In this document: positions 27,601-36,984 of the stretch, one piece after another
Numbering within the stretch: position 1 is the first letter of the stretch
How the letters are laid out: every line of letters begins with the position of its first letter
Assembly: GCA_031292485.1 (NCBI GenBank)
Contig: JARLHA010000043.1
Location: 85,132-149,131, forward strand
Length of the DNA: 64,000 nucleotides
Source of the DNA: Mucilaginibacter sp.
GTDB taxonomy: Bacteria; Bacteroidota; Bacteroidia; Sphingobacteriales; Sphingobacteriaceae
Direction of reading: 5' to 3'
Position numbers and translations under genes: made by a program
The notes under the pieces: generated by a model
The model's database searches: none
The model's input: the letters and a program-made list of their open reading frames with translations, nothing else
What the model was told of the DNA's origin: nothing

Positions 27601-30600
27601 CTGTGCTTGCTTTGCATCACAGGCAAATCCCCCCTACTTTGTTTTACCACAAACTCAATCCAAACATCAAACTGGACGATAGTCCGTTTTATATTAACGC
27701 AAGCTTAAAATATTGGGAAGCTGATCAAACAAGGCGCGCGGGTGTAAGTTCATTTGGCGTGGGTGGAACCAATGTGCATGTCGTTTTAGAGGAGTTTGAA
27801 AATACTCCTGTATCGTCGGGCACATCAAAACCGCAATCACTGATTACCTGGTCAGCAAAAACAGAAACCAGTTTGGATAACTATGCCAAAAAGCTTGCTG
27901 GTTTTGCAGAAGAACAGAAGGATATTAACATAGCTGATATTGCGTTTACTTTACAAAATACCCGGGCTGATTTTAACCAGCGGAGGTTTGTTATAGCTGC
28001 TGACACTAAGGATTTATCAGCCAAATTATCCACTGAAAATATTGAGGCAACCAGCTATAAAAAACTCAACACAAAAGCCACCGAAATTGTATTTATGTTT
28101 CCGGGGCAGGGTTCGCAGTATGTGAACATGGGGAGGGAATTATATGATAACGAACCTGTTTTTGCTGCTGCTGTAAATGAGTGTATCGAATTACTGAAAG
28201 ACACGCCGCAGGCACAGATTATGGAGGTAATCTATCCTGCTGTTGTGGATGACACATCGGCACAAAAAATAAAAAACACTTTTTATACCCAGCCGGCCAT
28301 ATTTATTATGGAATATGCCATGGCCAAACTTTGGATGAGCTGGGGCATTGAGCCTGCCATTTTTACCGGGCACAGCATAGGCGAATTTGTGGCAGCGCAT
28401 TTTGCAGGCGTATTCAGTTTAAAAGATGCTTTGCTGTTAATCTCCACCCGCGCAAGGATGGTGAGCGAAGTTGAAAAAGGCAGCATGTTGTCTGTTAGAA
28501 CTGATGCCCGCCAGTTACAAACTATTTTACCCGAAGGATTGAGCATTGCCGCCATCAACAGTAATAAACTATGTGTGGTTGCCGGCCCTGATAAACTGAT
28601 TGAAGCATTTGCGTCAAGGCTGGAAGAACTTGAAATCCCCGGCCGGTTGCTGCATACCAGCCACGCCTTCCACTCAGCAATGATGGACGAAATTGTGCGG
28701 CCCTTTGAGGACGTAGTGAAAACTTTAAAATTAAACCCTCCTGTTAAGCCTGTAGTATCAACCGTTACCGGTACCTGGATGAGCGAAGCAGAAGCTACCG
28801 ATCCATCCTACTGGGCGCAGCATTTGCGCAAAACGGTAAGATTTGCCGATGCGGTAGATATTTTGCAGGAAAGTGAAGGCCGTGTACTGCTTGAAGTTGG
28901 CCCGGGGACAGTGCTGGCAACTCTTTCCAGGCAACAGGTAATCAATAAATCGACACCAATATTATCAGGTTTTGAAAAAAATGAAACAACTACGGAGTAC
29001 TATTCCGTATTAAGGGCGTTAGGCCAAATATGGTTAAATGGTATTGAGCCTGATTGGAAAGCTTTTTACCATGGCCAAAAAAGATGGAAATTGAATTTAC
29101 CGGCCTATGCATTTGATAATAAACGATACTGGCTTGAAGCGGCCCTACCCAATCAAATTAACGCTCCAGCCATTGAAACACAACAAACCGAATTAGAAAC
29201 AGAACCTAAAACTATTGAAAATCCGCTGATGAGACAAGAACTACTAACTGAAAAACTAAGGGAGCTATTTGAAGATGCCTCGGGCATTGAAATAGACGCA
29301 GCTGCTACAAATGTAAATTTTGTGGAGATCGGCTTTGACTCCCTTTTGCTTACACAGATTGCAACAAACCTTAAAAAGGAGTTTAACGTTCCTATCACCT
29401 TCAGAAAATTATTCGAAGATTATAATACGATTCAAAACCTTGCGGCTTATCTTGATGCGAGCTTACCAGCCGGTGCTTACGCCCCGCAAGCGGCACCGGT
29501 AAGCAATTACCAGCAGCCGGTTTACAGTGCGCCTGCAATACCTGCACCAACCCCGGCCCCTGCACATGCTGCTAACCCCGCATTGGACCTGATCGCCCAA
29601 CAGATACAGATGCTGGCTTCGCAATTGTCGGCATTACAGAACACACCGGCCAGCGCGCCGGTAAGTCAAACGCCACCCGCAACGGCACCAGTGGCAACGC
29701 CTGTAGTATCGAAAATCCAGTACGATCTTACGCCCGAAGAACAGGTTGAGGTTAAAAAACCATTTGGAGCTACCGCACGCATTGAAAAACAGGTGCAGGG
29801 TTTAACAGAAAAACAACAATTATTTTTAAGCGAACTAACCGTTCGTTATAACAAAAAAACAGGGTCAAGCAAGGCTTACACGCAAAAACACCGTGCTTAT
29901 ATGGCCGATCCCCGCGTAGTAAGCGGTTTCCGCCCTTTGACCAAAGAGATCGTTTATCCGTTAGTGGTAAACCGTTCAAAAGGCGCACGTGTTTGGGATA
30001 TCGACGGTAACGAATATATTGATGCCTTAAACGGTTTCGGCTCAAATTTCCTGGGATATCAGGTGGATGTATTGAAAAAAGCAGTATTGCAGCAAGTTGA
30101 AAACGGCTACGAAATTGGCCCGCAACATGAACTTGCCGGTGATGTTTGCCGATTGATCAGCGAATTAACCAACTTTGACAGAGCTGCGGTATGTAATACC
30201 GGCTCCGAAGCGGTTTTGGGCGCCATGCGTATTGCACGTACTGTAACCGGCCGAACACTAATCGTTGCTTTCAGTGGATCATATCACGGGATCAATGACG
30301 AAGTGATTGTACGGGGCACCAAAAAATTAAAAACTATACCTGCAGCACCCGGCATTATGCCAGAGGTTGTTCAGAATATGCTGATCCTGGATTACGGAAC
30401 GGATGAAACCTTAAGGATCATCCAGGAGCGTGCCCATGAGCTGGCAGCCGTACTGGTTGAGCCGGTACAATCACGCCGCCCGGAGTTCCAGCCTGTTGAA
30501 TTCCTTAAAAAAGTAAGGCAGATCACACAGGCTTCGGACACTTGTTTGATATTTGATGAGGTAATCAGCGGCTTCAGGATGCACCCCGGAGGTGCACAGG

Positions 30601-31307
30601 CCATGTTTGGTATTAAAGCTGACCTTGGTACTTATGGAAAAGTTATCGGTGGCGGTATGCCAATTGGCGCCATTGCAGGCATTAAAAAATATATGGACGC
30701 GCTCGATGGCGGTTTCTGGCGATATGGCGATGATTCGCAACCCGAAGCTGGCGTAACCTATTTCGCAGGGACGTTTGTACGGCACCCGTTAGCACTGGCA
30801 GCAGGCAAAGCTTCGCTGGAATATATGAAAGAAAAAGGGCCTGGTTTGCAACAAGGGTTGAACGCCATGACGCAATACCTGGCAACTGAATTGAACGCCA
30901 TTTGCGAAAAAGAAGGCGTGCCTATGTACATCCCTTCATTTGGTTCATTGTGGAAAATAAAATTCAAAGATGAACTACCTTACGGCGAACTATTATTTAC
31001 GCTGATGCGTGAAAAAGGCATTCATATCTGGGATCTTTTCCCTTGCTTTTTAACTGAATCGCATACCAAACAGGACGTTGACCAGATCATCGCAAAATTC
31101 GGCGAAAGCGTTAACGAACTGATTGCGTCGGGCTTTTTGCCTTCGAAAAGACCTGCTGTGCCTATAAAAGAAGAATCGAACCAGTTGATGGAATCACTGT
31201 TCCCAGGCGCCAGGCTTGGCCGCGATAAGGATGGTAACCCGGGCTGGTTTATCAGTGATATAAACAACCCCGGTAAATATTTACAGGTTAAATTAAACGG
31301 TAATTAA
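24678..31307 (+). CDS. Hybrid NRPS-PKS-aminotransferase megasynthase (A-T-KS-AT-T-AMT)
   Basis: About 2209 aa from the ATG at 24678; a GTG at 24627 is possible but adds an unremarkable N-terminus. Domains in order: adenylation (YTSGSTGTPKG, NQYGPTETH, GKVDRKNL), carrier (GGNSLLALK), ketosynthase (SACSTS active Cys near 786, EAHGTATPLGD, NLGHLTAASG), acyltransferase (GHSIGEFVA; HAFHS, the malonyl-type motif), carrier (GFDSLLLTQ), a Pro/Ala-rich linker, and a class III PLP aminotransferase (SYHGINDEV, FDEVISGFRMHPGG, PLP lysine in TYGKVIGGGMPIGA). There is no ketoreductase or condensation domain. An amino acid would be loaded, extended by malonyl, and the beta-keto group transaminated, giving a beta,gamma-diamino acyl unit. 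The adenylation code by eye, D-V-Q-F-M-A-Q-V-V, is nearest to proline codes (low confidence). The next NRPS gene starts 2 bases after the stop. Confidence 0.93.
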   Translation: MKSTGKIKTDSPDDSKLIHQLFENQKIKTPGAPAVIFGDKKLTYSQLGEKADALAAAIFAQSPGSLVAGVSTLRCVETIISVLAILKSGKAYLPLDPDYPQDRLQQITSDSGIDICLSISAQKHLFEPLGIKVLDSDKEYAASTQQIPVSKSAAYVLYTSGSTGTPKGVSMGHGALANLLQWQEKNSASAAGFNTLQFAPLTFDVSFQEIFATLTTGGTLVLVDETLRVDPNRLLNYIEDNTVNRIFLPFVVLQYLTEAADAEKHFPACLKEVMTAGEQLKITPQVARFFSSLPGCVLYNQYGPTETHVVTQLKLEGDPAQWPALPSIGVPIDETEILVLDENLKQLPYGETGELCVSGLSLADGYLNRPEMTAEKFIFWQETDDKITRIYRTGDLARYMPDGNIEYLGRMDTQVKIRGNRVELGEIEVLINQLNDIQQAIVVAREDVPGQKRLVAYLVSAKEKGDTDYVRKSIEQQLPDFMHPSAYVWLSELPKTTSGKVDRKNLPKPDFKRPEMDTLYKAAATPAEKNITLVWMELLLLDKIGVDDNFFQLGGNSLLALKSVAALKQQFGYEVPITKLYQFPTVGGIAKLLSGANKATVMPSKEKRHTEKGADRDIAIIGMAGRFPGSNTIDEFWDMLTEGRETISFFSDAELDASISPTTKSDPTYVKARGVIEKADEFDAGFFGFNPRSAEMMDPQQRLFLEIAWEILENSGYLPQRFHGSVGVFAGTGYNTYFTNNVLAHPEIVERAGQFNVRLLNEKDYIATRTAYQLNLKGPAVAIYSACSTSLLAIAQAVSSIRDGQCDIALAGAASITSPLKSGHFYEEGSIMSKDGHCKPFDAEATGTVFSDGVGAVLLKSLEEAKRDGDTIYAVIKGVGINNDGAGKGSFGGPSAEGQAGAIAMAIDDAGIEASTISYVEAHGTATPLGDPIEIEGLNLAFGEQEQKQFCAIGSVKSNLGHLTAASGVAGLIKTVLALHHRQIPPTLFYHKLNPNIKLDDSPFYINASLKYWEADQTRRAGVSSFGVGGTNVHVVLEEFENTPVSSGTSKPQSLITWSAKTETSLDNYAKKLAGFAEEQKDINIADIAFTLQNTRADFNQRRFVIAADTKDLSAKLSTENIEATSYKKLNTKATEIVFMFPGQGSQYVNMGRELYDNEPVFAAAVNECIELLKDTPQAQIMEVIYPAVVDDTSAQKIKNTFYTQPAIFIMEYAMAKLWMSWGIEPAIFTGHSIGEFVAAHFAGVFSLKDALLLISTRARMVSEVEKGSMLSVRTDARQLQTILPEGLSIAAINSNKLCVVAGPDKLIEAFASRLEELEIPGRLLHTSHAFHSAMMDEIVRPFEDVVKTLKLNPPVKPVVSTVTGTWMSEAEATDPSYWAQHLRKTVRFADAVDILQESEGRVLLEVGPGTVLATLSRQQVINKSTPILSGFEKNETTTEYYSVLRALGQIWLNGIEPDWKAFYHGQKRWKLNLPAYAFDNKRYWLEAALPNQINAPAIETQQTELETEPKTIENPLMRQELLTEKLRELFEDASGIEIDAAATNVNFVEIGFDSLLLTQIATNLKKEFNVPITFRKLFEDYNTIQNLAAYLDASLPAGAYAPQAAPVSNYQQPVYSAPAIPAPTPAPAHAANPALDLIAQQIQMLASQLSALQNTPASAPVSQTPPATAPVATPVVSKIQYDLTPEEQVEVKKPFGATARIEKQVQGLTEKQQLFLSELTVRYNKKTGSSKAYTQKHRAYMADPRVVSGFRPLTKEIVYPLVVNRSKGARVWDIDGNEYIDALNGFGSNFLGYQVDVLKKAVLQQVENGYEIGPQHELAGDVCRLISELTNFDRAAVCNTGSEAVLGAMRIARTVTGRTLIVAFSGSYHGINDEVIVRGTKKLKTIPAAPGIMPEVVQNMLILDYGTDETLRIIQERAHELAAVLVEPVQSRRPEFQPVEFLKKVRQITQASDTCLIFDEVISGFRMHPGGAQAMFGIKADLGTYGKVIGGGMPIGAIAGIKKYMDALDGGFWRYGDDSQPEAGVTYFAGTFVRHPLALAAGKASLEYMKEKGPGLQQGLNAMTQYLATELNAICEKEGVPMYIPSFGSLWKIKFKDELPYGELLFTLMREKGIHIWDLFPCFLTESHTKQDVDQIIAKFGESVNELIASGFLPSKRPAVPIKEESNQLMESLFPGARLGRDKDGNPGWFISDINNPGKYLQVKLNGN

Positions 31308-31309
31308 TT

Positions 31310-34300
31310 TTGGAAACATCTAATTCAGTGATTGATATACGGCCGGTAGAGTTTGATCCGTTCGCAGTGCCTGAAACTTCGGTTTCGACCACGGAAACGG
31401 AGGCTTTGCTAAACGATATTAGCCCGGTTTACGAGAGCAGCCCGGTTGAATTTGATCCTTTTGCAGGGCCTGAGATCGAATTGATTGCGCCTGCTACAGA
31501 ATCACAAATTGAAATATGGGCCTCATGCCTCATTGGCGATACGGAGGCAAGTTGTGCTTTTAATGAGAGCTTCACTATCGTATTAACCGGCGAATTAAAC
31601 AAGGATGCCATGTTCCGTGCTTTGCAGGATGTGGTAAATATGCACCAGGCCCTTAAAATGACCTTTAGCGGCGACGGTGCACATATATGCGTGTTTAAAA
31701 ATGTAACACTGGATGTTGATTTTCATGATATTTCGTCAAAAACAACAGAACAGCAGGATGCCTATATTAAAGCCTACAATAAACAATACGTCCTCACACC
31801 GTTCGACCTGATCAATGGCCCGCTTTTTAAAACATCTTTGTTTAAATTAAGCGAAAAAGAGCATTATTTAACTTTTGTAGTTCATCACATTGTATGCGAT
31901 GGCTGGTCAATCGGCATCATGATGCAGGATTTGAGCAAGATCTACTCGGCGCATGCAAAAGGCGAATATATCAACCTGCCAAAAGGACCGCTTTTTAGTG
32001 ACTATGCTATCGCCGAAACCGCTGCATCAAACAGCGAATCTTTTAAAGAAACGGAAGATTATTGGATAAAACAATTTGACGGAAGCGAACATACGTTAAA
32101 CCTTCCCGTTGATTTCCCCCGCCCTGCTTTGCGTACATATAAAAGCCACAGGGAGGATTACACCCTAAACAGCATACTGGCAAACGACGTTAAAAAACTT
32201 GGTAAAAGCACGGGGAGCAGTTTTGTTACCACTTTGCTGGCCGCTTTCGAGGTTTTTTTACACCAAATAACCGGCCAGGACGAAATAATTGTGGGCCTGC
32301 CCGCAGCCGGGCAACCTGCAACAGATAATTTCCGCCTGGTTGGCCACTGCGTAAACCTGCTTGCACTGCGAAGCTTCCCAAAAGGAGACGTTTCTTTCAA
32401 AAATTATTTAAAACAACGCAGATCAGATGTGCTGGATGCTTATGATCACCAGTTGTACACATTCGGCAGTTTGTTAAAAAAATTAAACATAACCCGCGAT
32501 CCATCCCGGATTCCATTGGTGCCGGTAATGTTTAACATTGATATGGGCCTTGATAATGACGTCAACTTTTACGCATTACAGCATAGATTAATCAGTAACC
32601 CGCGTGAATTTGAAAATTTTGAATTATTTTTAAATATCGCCGGGCACGAGGAAGCGCCAACGCTTGAATGGTCATACAATACACAATTATTTAAAGCTGC
32701 CACCATCAAACGGATGATGGACGGCTTTGAGTTTTTACTTACTGAATTAGTTAAACAACCCGAAATATTAATTAAAAATATTCCTGTTTTAAATGCCGGA
32801 GAAATACAATCACAATTAAACGCCTGGAATAATACCCAATACCCCTATCCAATGTATACCCCTGTACATCAACTATTTTCAGAAAAAGCCGAAGCAATTC
32901 CAGACAAAACTGCCATCACTTTTGGCGAGCAAAAGATTACTTACAAGCAATTGGACGAGCAGGCTAACCAATTAGCCCGTTTGTTGATAAAAAATGGCGT
33001 TAAAAAAGCCGACTGTGTTACTTTCGCACTCGACAGATCGGTAGAAATGCTGGTATCGCTGTTAGCGATCATGAAAACCGGCGCTGTTTATATTCCGCTT
33101 GACCCGCAGTTCCCCTTAAACCGCATTAACTATATGCTTGACGATTCAAAGGCAGTAGTTTTATTAACCTCGCTTAAATATAAGGGTTATTATGAGTCGG
33201 GAGCAAAGGAGTTGATCCTGGAAGACGAGTGGCAAAACCTGCCCGACTATGACACAACTGATCCGAAAGTTGATGTTGATGGTAATAACCTTGTTTATAT
33301 CCTTTATACTTCGGGTTCAACCGGGAATCCAAAAGGGGTGCAAATAGCGCATCATAACCTGGTAAACTTTTTAACCAGCATGCAAAAGGCGCCCGGTATT
33401 ACGGCAAATGATAAATTGCTGGCTGTTACTACCATTAGTTTTGATATTGCCGGTCTGGAGATATTTCTGCCATTAATCACCGGGGCCGAAATCATTCTGG
33501 CCGATAGCGCCACCGCTAAAGACGGGCGTGCCTTATTGGATATAATCAGGAAAGACCGTATAACCATCATGCAGGCCACCCCATATACCTGGCGGATAAT
33601 GCTGGAAGCTGGCTGGAGTGAAAAAAATCCGTTAAAAGTAATTTGCGGCGGCGAAGCGCTTCCGCAGGACCTGGCCCAAAAACTTTTAACGCGGGCATCC
33701 TCCTTGTGGAATGTCTATGGGCCTACCGAAACAACCGTATGGTCCACCATCAAACATTTAACCGCTGATGATAAAGTTATTTCGATAGGCAGGCCAATCA
33801 ACAATACTACTATTTATATTTTAGATAAATTTTTAAAGCCGCTTGCCCCTGGTGTTGCCGGCGAAATTTACATCGGTGGTGATGGCGTTGCAAAAGGTTA
33901 TTTAAACCGGCCCGAATTAACCGCCGAAAAATTTTTGGATGACCCTTTTACCGAGGTGGCCGGCGCAAAAATGTACCGCACAGGTGATTTGGGAAAATAC
34001 ATGCACAACGGCGAGATCGAGTGTCTTGGCCGCATGGATGCCCAGGTAAAAATAAGGGGCTACCGCATTGAAACAGGCGAAATTGAATTTCAGCTTGAAA
34101 AAGAAAAAGACATCAAAGAAGCTGTTGTGATTGCCCGACCCGACCAGTTAGGTGTTGATAAACTGGTTGCCTTTGTTGTACCTGACCTGGAAAACCATAA
34201 TAACCTAACGGCTGCCGCACAAGTTTCGAATTGGAAAGAATCATTGAAAAAATCAGTACCGGATTATATGGTTCCTGATAATTTTATTACGGTGCCGGCC

Positions 34301-35449
34301 ATGCCGTTAACACCCAACGGGAAAGTTGACCGGAAAGCGTTGGCAAAACACGGCGCTGTTATTACTGAAGAAACACATATTTATGTGGCTCCGAGAACTG
34401 ATATTGAAAAGCTTTTAACAAACATATGGATTGAATACCTGGGCGTTAAGAAAATTGGCGTACACGACAACTTTTTTGAATTAGGCGGGCATTCGCTGAT
34501 AGCCGTAAAGGTTATGGGCCGTATTGAAAAAGAAACCGGGAAACGCTTACCGCTAGCTACTTTATTTGAATCGCCCACGGTTGAAAAGCTGGCACAATTG
34601 TTTGAGCCTGGAAAATCAATCACCTGGGACTCATTGGTACCTATTAAACCCAAGGGAAGTAAAATGCCGTTATACATGGTACATGGGGCAGGGTTAAATG
34701 TGTTATTATTTAATACCCTGGCCATGAACATGTCGCCTGACCAGCCCGTTTACGGTTTGCAGGCAAAAGGTTTAGATGGTATTGATGAGCCACTGGATAA
34801 AATTGAAGATATTGCGGCACATTATATTAGTGCAATAATTGAGCAAAACCCCAGCGGACCTTATGCGCTTGCAGGCTACTCATTCGGCGGCATTATCGCC
34901 TTTGAAATGGCAAGGCAAATGGAAGCATTAGGCAAAGAAGTTAAAATGCTGGCCATGTTTGATACCTATGCCTACCGTTCTCCACATTATGACCCTGCCT
35001 TATTGAAAATATTTAAAAGAGGCAAGTTTTTTATCAAACGCTTCTTTTACACCTTTACTTTCAGTAATGGCTTCAGGTATACTTTAGTAAACACAGGTAC
35101 CAATATCAAACGCAGGTTTATCCGTTACTACTGGAATTTGAGGTATGGTAAAAACCAAACACAGGCAGGCATATTCGGGTATTCAAACAAAGTTGATGTA
35201 ATGAATGAATATGCCGAGAAATATTACCAGCTTAAACCTTATGAAATCTCTGTAGATGTATTCAGGGCCGAAAACAGAACTTTTTACATGGACGATTTCG
35301 AGAATCTTGGATGGAAACCGTATGCGCTTAAAGGCGTAAGAATACATAAGATTCCGGGAGAACACAATACCATATTTAAAGCACCGAATGACAAGATATT
35401 TGCAAGCATACTTCAAAAATGTTTGGATGAAGCGGTATTGAAACCCTGA
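31310..35449 (+). CDS. NRPS module C-A(Gly)-T-TE
   Basis: 1379 aa from TTG at 31310; a GTG at 31328 is an alternative, and no nearby ATG exists. An N-terminal linker carries a near-exact repeat, PVEFDPFAVPE (12-22) and PVEFDPFAGPE (45-55). Then follow a condensation domain (HHIVCDGWS intact, about 190), adenylation (YTSGSTGNPKG, NVYGPTETT, PNGKVDRKAL), carrier (GGHSLIAV, about 1058) and a type I thioesterase (GYSFGG serine about 1190, FDTYA, PGEHNTIF histidine). The specificity residues read by eye, D-I-L-Q-I-G-V-V-W, match the classic glycine code. It should couple the diamino acyl unit from the upstream enzyme to glycine, and the TE should release or cyclise the product. A-T-TE is a close paralogue of the gene at 46769. 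Confidence 0.93.
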   Translation: METSNSVIDIRPVEFDPFAVPETSVSTTETEALLNDISPVYESSPVEFDPFAGPEIELIAPATESQIEIWASCLIGDTEASCAFNESFTIVLTGELNKDAMFRALQDVVNMHQALKMTFSGDGAHICVFKNVTLDVDFHDISSKTTEQQDAYIKAYNKQYVLTPFDLINGPLFKTSLFKLSEKEHYLTFVVHHIVCDGWSIGIMMQDLSKIYSAHAKGEYINLPKGPLFSDYAIAETAASNSESFKETEDYWIKQFDGSEHTLNLPVDFPRPALRTYKSHREDYTLNSILANDVKKLGKSTGSSFVTTLLAAFEVFLHQITGQDEIIVGLPAAGQPATDNFRLVGHCVNLLALRSFPKGDVSFKNYLKQRRSDVLDAYDHQLYTFGSLLKKLNITRDPSRIPLVPVMFNIDMGLDNDVNFYALQHRLISNPREFENFELFLNIAGHEEAPTLEWSYNTQLFKAATIKRMMDGFEFLLTELVKQPEILIKNIPVLNAGEIQSQLNAWNNTQYPYPMYTPVHQLFSEKAEAIPDKTAITFGEQKITYKQLDEQANQLARLLIKNGVKKADCVTFALDRSVEMLVSLLAIMKTGAVYIPLDPQFPLNRINYMLDDSKAVVLLTSLKYKGYYESGAKELILEDEWQNLPDYDTTDPKVDVDGNNLVYILYTSGSTGNPKGVQIAHHNLVNFLTSMQKAPGITANDKLLAVTTISFDIAGLEIFLPLITGAEIILADSATAKDGRALLDIIRKDRITIMQATPYTWRIMLEAGWSEKNPLKVICGGEALPQDLAQKLLTRASSLWNVYGPTETTVWSTIKHLTADDKVISIGRPINNTTIYILDKFLKPLAPGVAGEIYIGGDGVAKGYLNRPELTAEKFLDDPFTEVAGAKMYRTGDLGKYMHNGEIECLGRMDAQVKIRGYRIETGEIEFQLEKEKDIKEAVVIARPDQLGVDKLVAFVVPDLENHNNLTAAAQVSNWKESLKKSVPDYMVPDNFITVPAMPLTPNGKVDRKALAKHGAVITEETHIYVAPRTDIEKLLTNIWIEYLGVKKIGVHDNFFELGGHSLIAVKVMGRIEKETGKRLPLATLFESPTVEKLAQLFEPGKSITWDSLVPIKPKGSKMPLYMVHGAGLNVLLFNTLAMNMSPDQPVYGLQAKGLDGIDEPLDKIEDIAAHYISAIIEQNPSGPYALAGYSFGGIIAFEMARQMEALGKEVKMLAMFDTYAYRSPHYDPALLKIFKRGKFFIKRFFYTFTFSNGFRYTLVNTGTNIKRRFIRYYWNLRYGKNQTQAGIFGYSNKVDVMNEYAEKYYQLKPYEISVDVFRAENRTFYMDDFENLGWKPYALKGVRIHKIPGEHNTIFKAPNDKIFASILQKCLDEAVLKP

Positions 35450-35627
35450 TTTGTAATGCCTGAGATTAATCCTTTCGTTTAATGCATTGATATAGTTCGT
35501 CTTATAATTTTATTAGCTATAAATTAAAATATTAATTTAAACTACTGGAACCTCAGGAAGAATGACTAAATTACCGTCCTGATAAATGCTAACTTAAGAC
35601 GTTAAGCTAATACTTGCGACACAAAAA

Positions 35628-36386
35628 ATGGTCCAAATAAAAGTATCAAACAGCTTTCTAAGCCAGGTGAAATGGGATGACAGCAACGGATGTGCGTTCA
35701 GCATCAATAACCAGGCTGACATCTGGCGGATAAACATCCGTTCAAATTCATCACTGATACAAAGTTTATCAACGCTGCAAACCCGGGATGAACTGGTTAA
35801 AGCCGGCCGTTTTCTGCACAGGCACGACAGTGACAGGTTTATCATTAGCCGCGGCGCTATAAAGCTTATTATGGGCCGTTACTTAAATTGCAAGCCGGCA
35901 TTGATAGAAATTAAAACCGGCGAAAACAAAAAGCCCTATATAAAAGATTCGCCGCTGTTTTATAACCTATCCCATTCGGGCGACTGGATCATCCTGGCTG
36001 TTTCTGATTCGGCAATTGGAATAGATACCGAAATGGTAAGTAGTACGTTCGGCTTTAGTGACGTTATAAACGAATATTTCAGCCCGGAAGAATCCCGCTT
36101 TATAAATGAGGAAAAATCAACAGAGCGCTTTTTTATGCTGTGGACAAGAAAGGAGGCTTTAGCAAAAGCAACAGGCAAAGGGCTGGATGACGATCTTAAA
36201 TTCATACCATCTTTAGATGGACAGCATTATCTGAAAGGAAATATTTTATCTTCATCAAACAACTGGACGATAAACTCCTTTTTATTAGATAACAATTACT
36301 TTGCAAGTGCCGCCACCAGCGACAAAACTGGTGATCTTGGCTTTTGGGAAACGGATCTGGCCCACAAAAACTTCGCCTTTTTCTAA
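35628..36386 (+). CDS. Sfp-type 4'-phosphopantetheinyl transferase
   Basis: 252 aa, a pseudodimer of two PPTase halves. Motifs are NLSHSGDWIILAVS, the metal-binding IGIDTEMV, and FFMLWTRKEALAKATGKGL (the W-x-x-KEA block). It would convert the three NRPS/PKS proteins of this region to holo forms. It lies 178 bases after the NRPS gene in the same direction and is the last gene before the polysaccharide locus. The preceding gap (35450-35627) shows no other gene. Confidence 0.9.
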   Translation: MVQIKVSNSFLSQVKWDDSNGCAFSINNQADIWRINIRSNSSLIQSLSTLQTRDELVKAGRFLHRHDSDRFIISRGAIKLIMGRYLNCKPALIEIKTGENKKPYIKDSPLFYNLSHSGDWIILAVSDSAIGIDTEMVSSTFGFSDVINEYFSPEESRFINEEKSTERFFMLWTRKEALAKATGKGLDDDLKFIPSLDGQHYLKGNILSSSNNWTINSFLLDNNYFASAATSDKTGDLGFWETDLAHKNFAFF

Positions 36387-36594
36387 AAAAAAATATAAAA
36401 TAATATTTTCACATATATTACCGATACTCAATAATATTTATACAGACTCAAACCTGATTTAACAAGGGCAAAACGCTAAACCGGTATTTTATTATTAAAA
36501 AGAGGGTTTTTTGTGATTGAATTTCAAAACCTTTAGCGGCCAAAATACGTATTCAGGGGGAATTAAATAACACACTACCAAACGAACATTTAAA

Positions 36595-36984
36595 ATGAAA
36601 AAGAGAATACTAATAGTTGACGACGACCTAAGTATTTTAAAGCTTCTTAATTTTATTCTCTCGAAAGACTATGAAATAATAGTCAGGAATAATGGTATCG
36701 ATGCCTTTTCATGGCTCGAAGACGGGAATATCCCTGATTTAATCATTTCCGATCTTCAAATGCCCTATTTCGACGGTCAATCGTTCATTAAAAATGTTAA
36801 AATAAGCGGTCTTTTCCGCGATATACCGATCATCATGTTGTCAGCAGCACATGACCTGGATGAACAGGTGAGCAAAATGCCTTTCCAGGTTGACGCCTAT
36901 ATGCCAAAGCCTTTTAACCCAACCTCATTGAAAACTGCAATCCTACAAGTAATAAATATTTATGCCGCAGCCACAAACAACTGA
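36595..36984 (+). CDS. Single-domain response regulator (receiver only)
   Basis: 129 aa, a complete receiver: acidic pair in LIVDDD, phospho-acceptor in LIISDLQMPYFDG, Thr/Ser position in IIMLSAA, and lysine in YMPKPFNP. It has no output domain. It overlaps the next gene by 23 bases. That gene encodes a sugar transferase with its own degenerate receiver, so this protein probably signals to the polysaccharide machinery by protein contact. A cognate kinase is not in the window. Confidence 0.92.
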   Translation: MKKRILIVDDDLSILKLLNFILSKDYEIIVRNNGIDAFSWLEDGNIPDLIISDLQMPYFDGQSFIKNVKISGLFRDIPIIMLSAAHDLDEQVSKMPFQVDAYMPKPFNPTSLKTAILQVINIYAAATNN

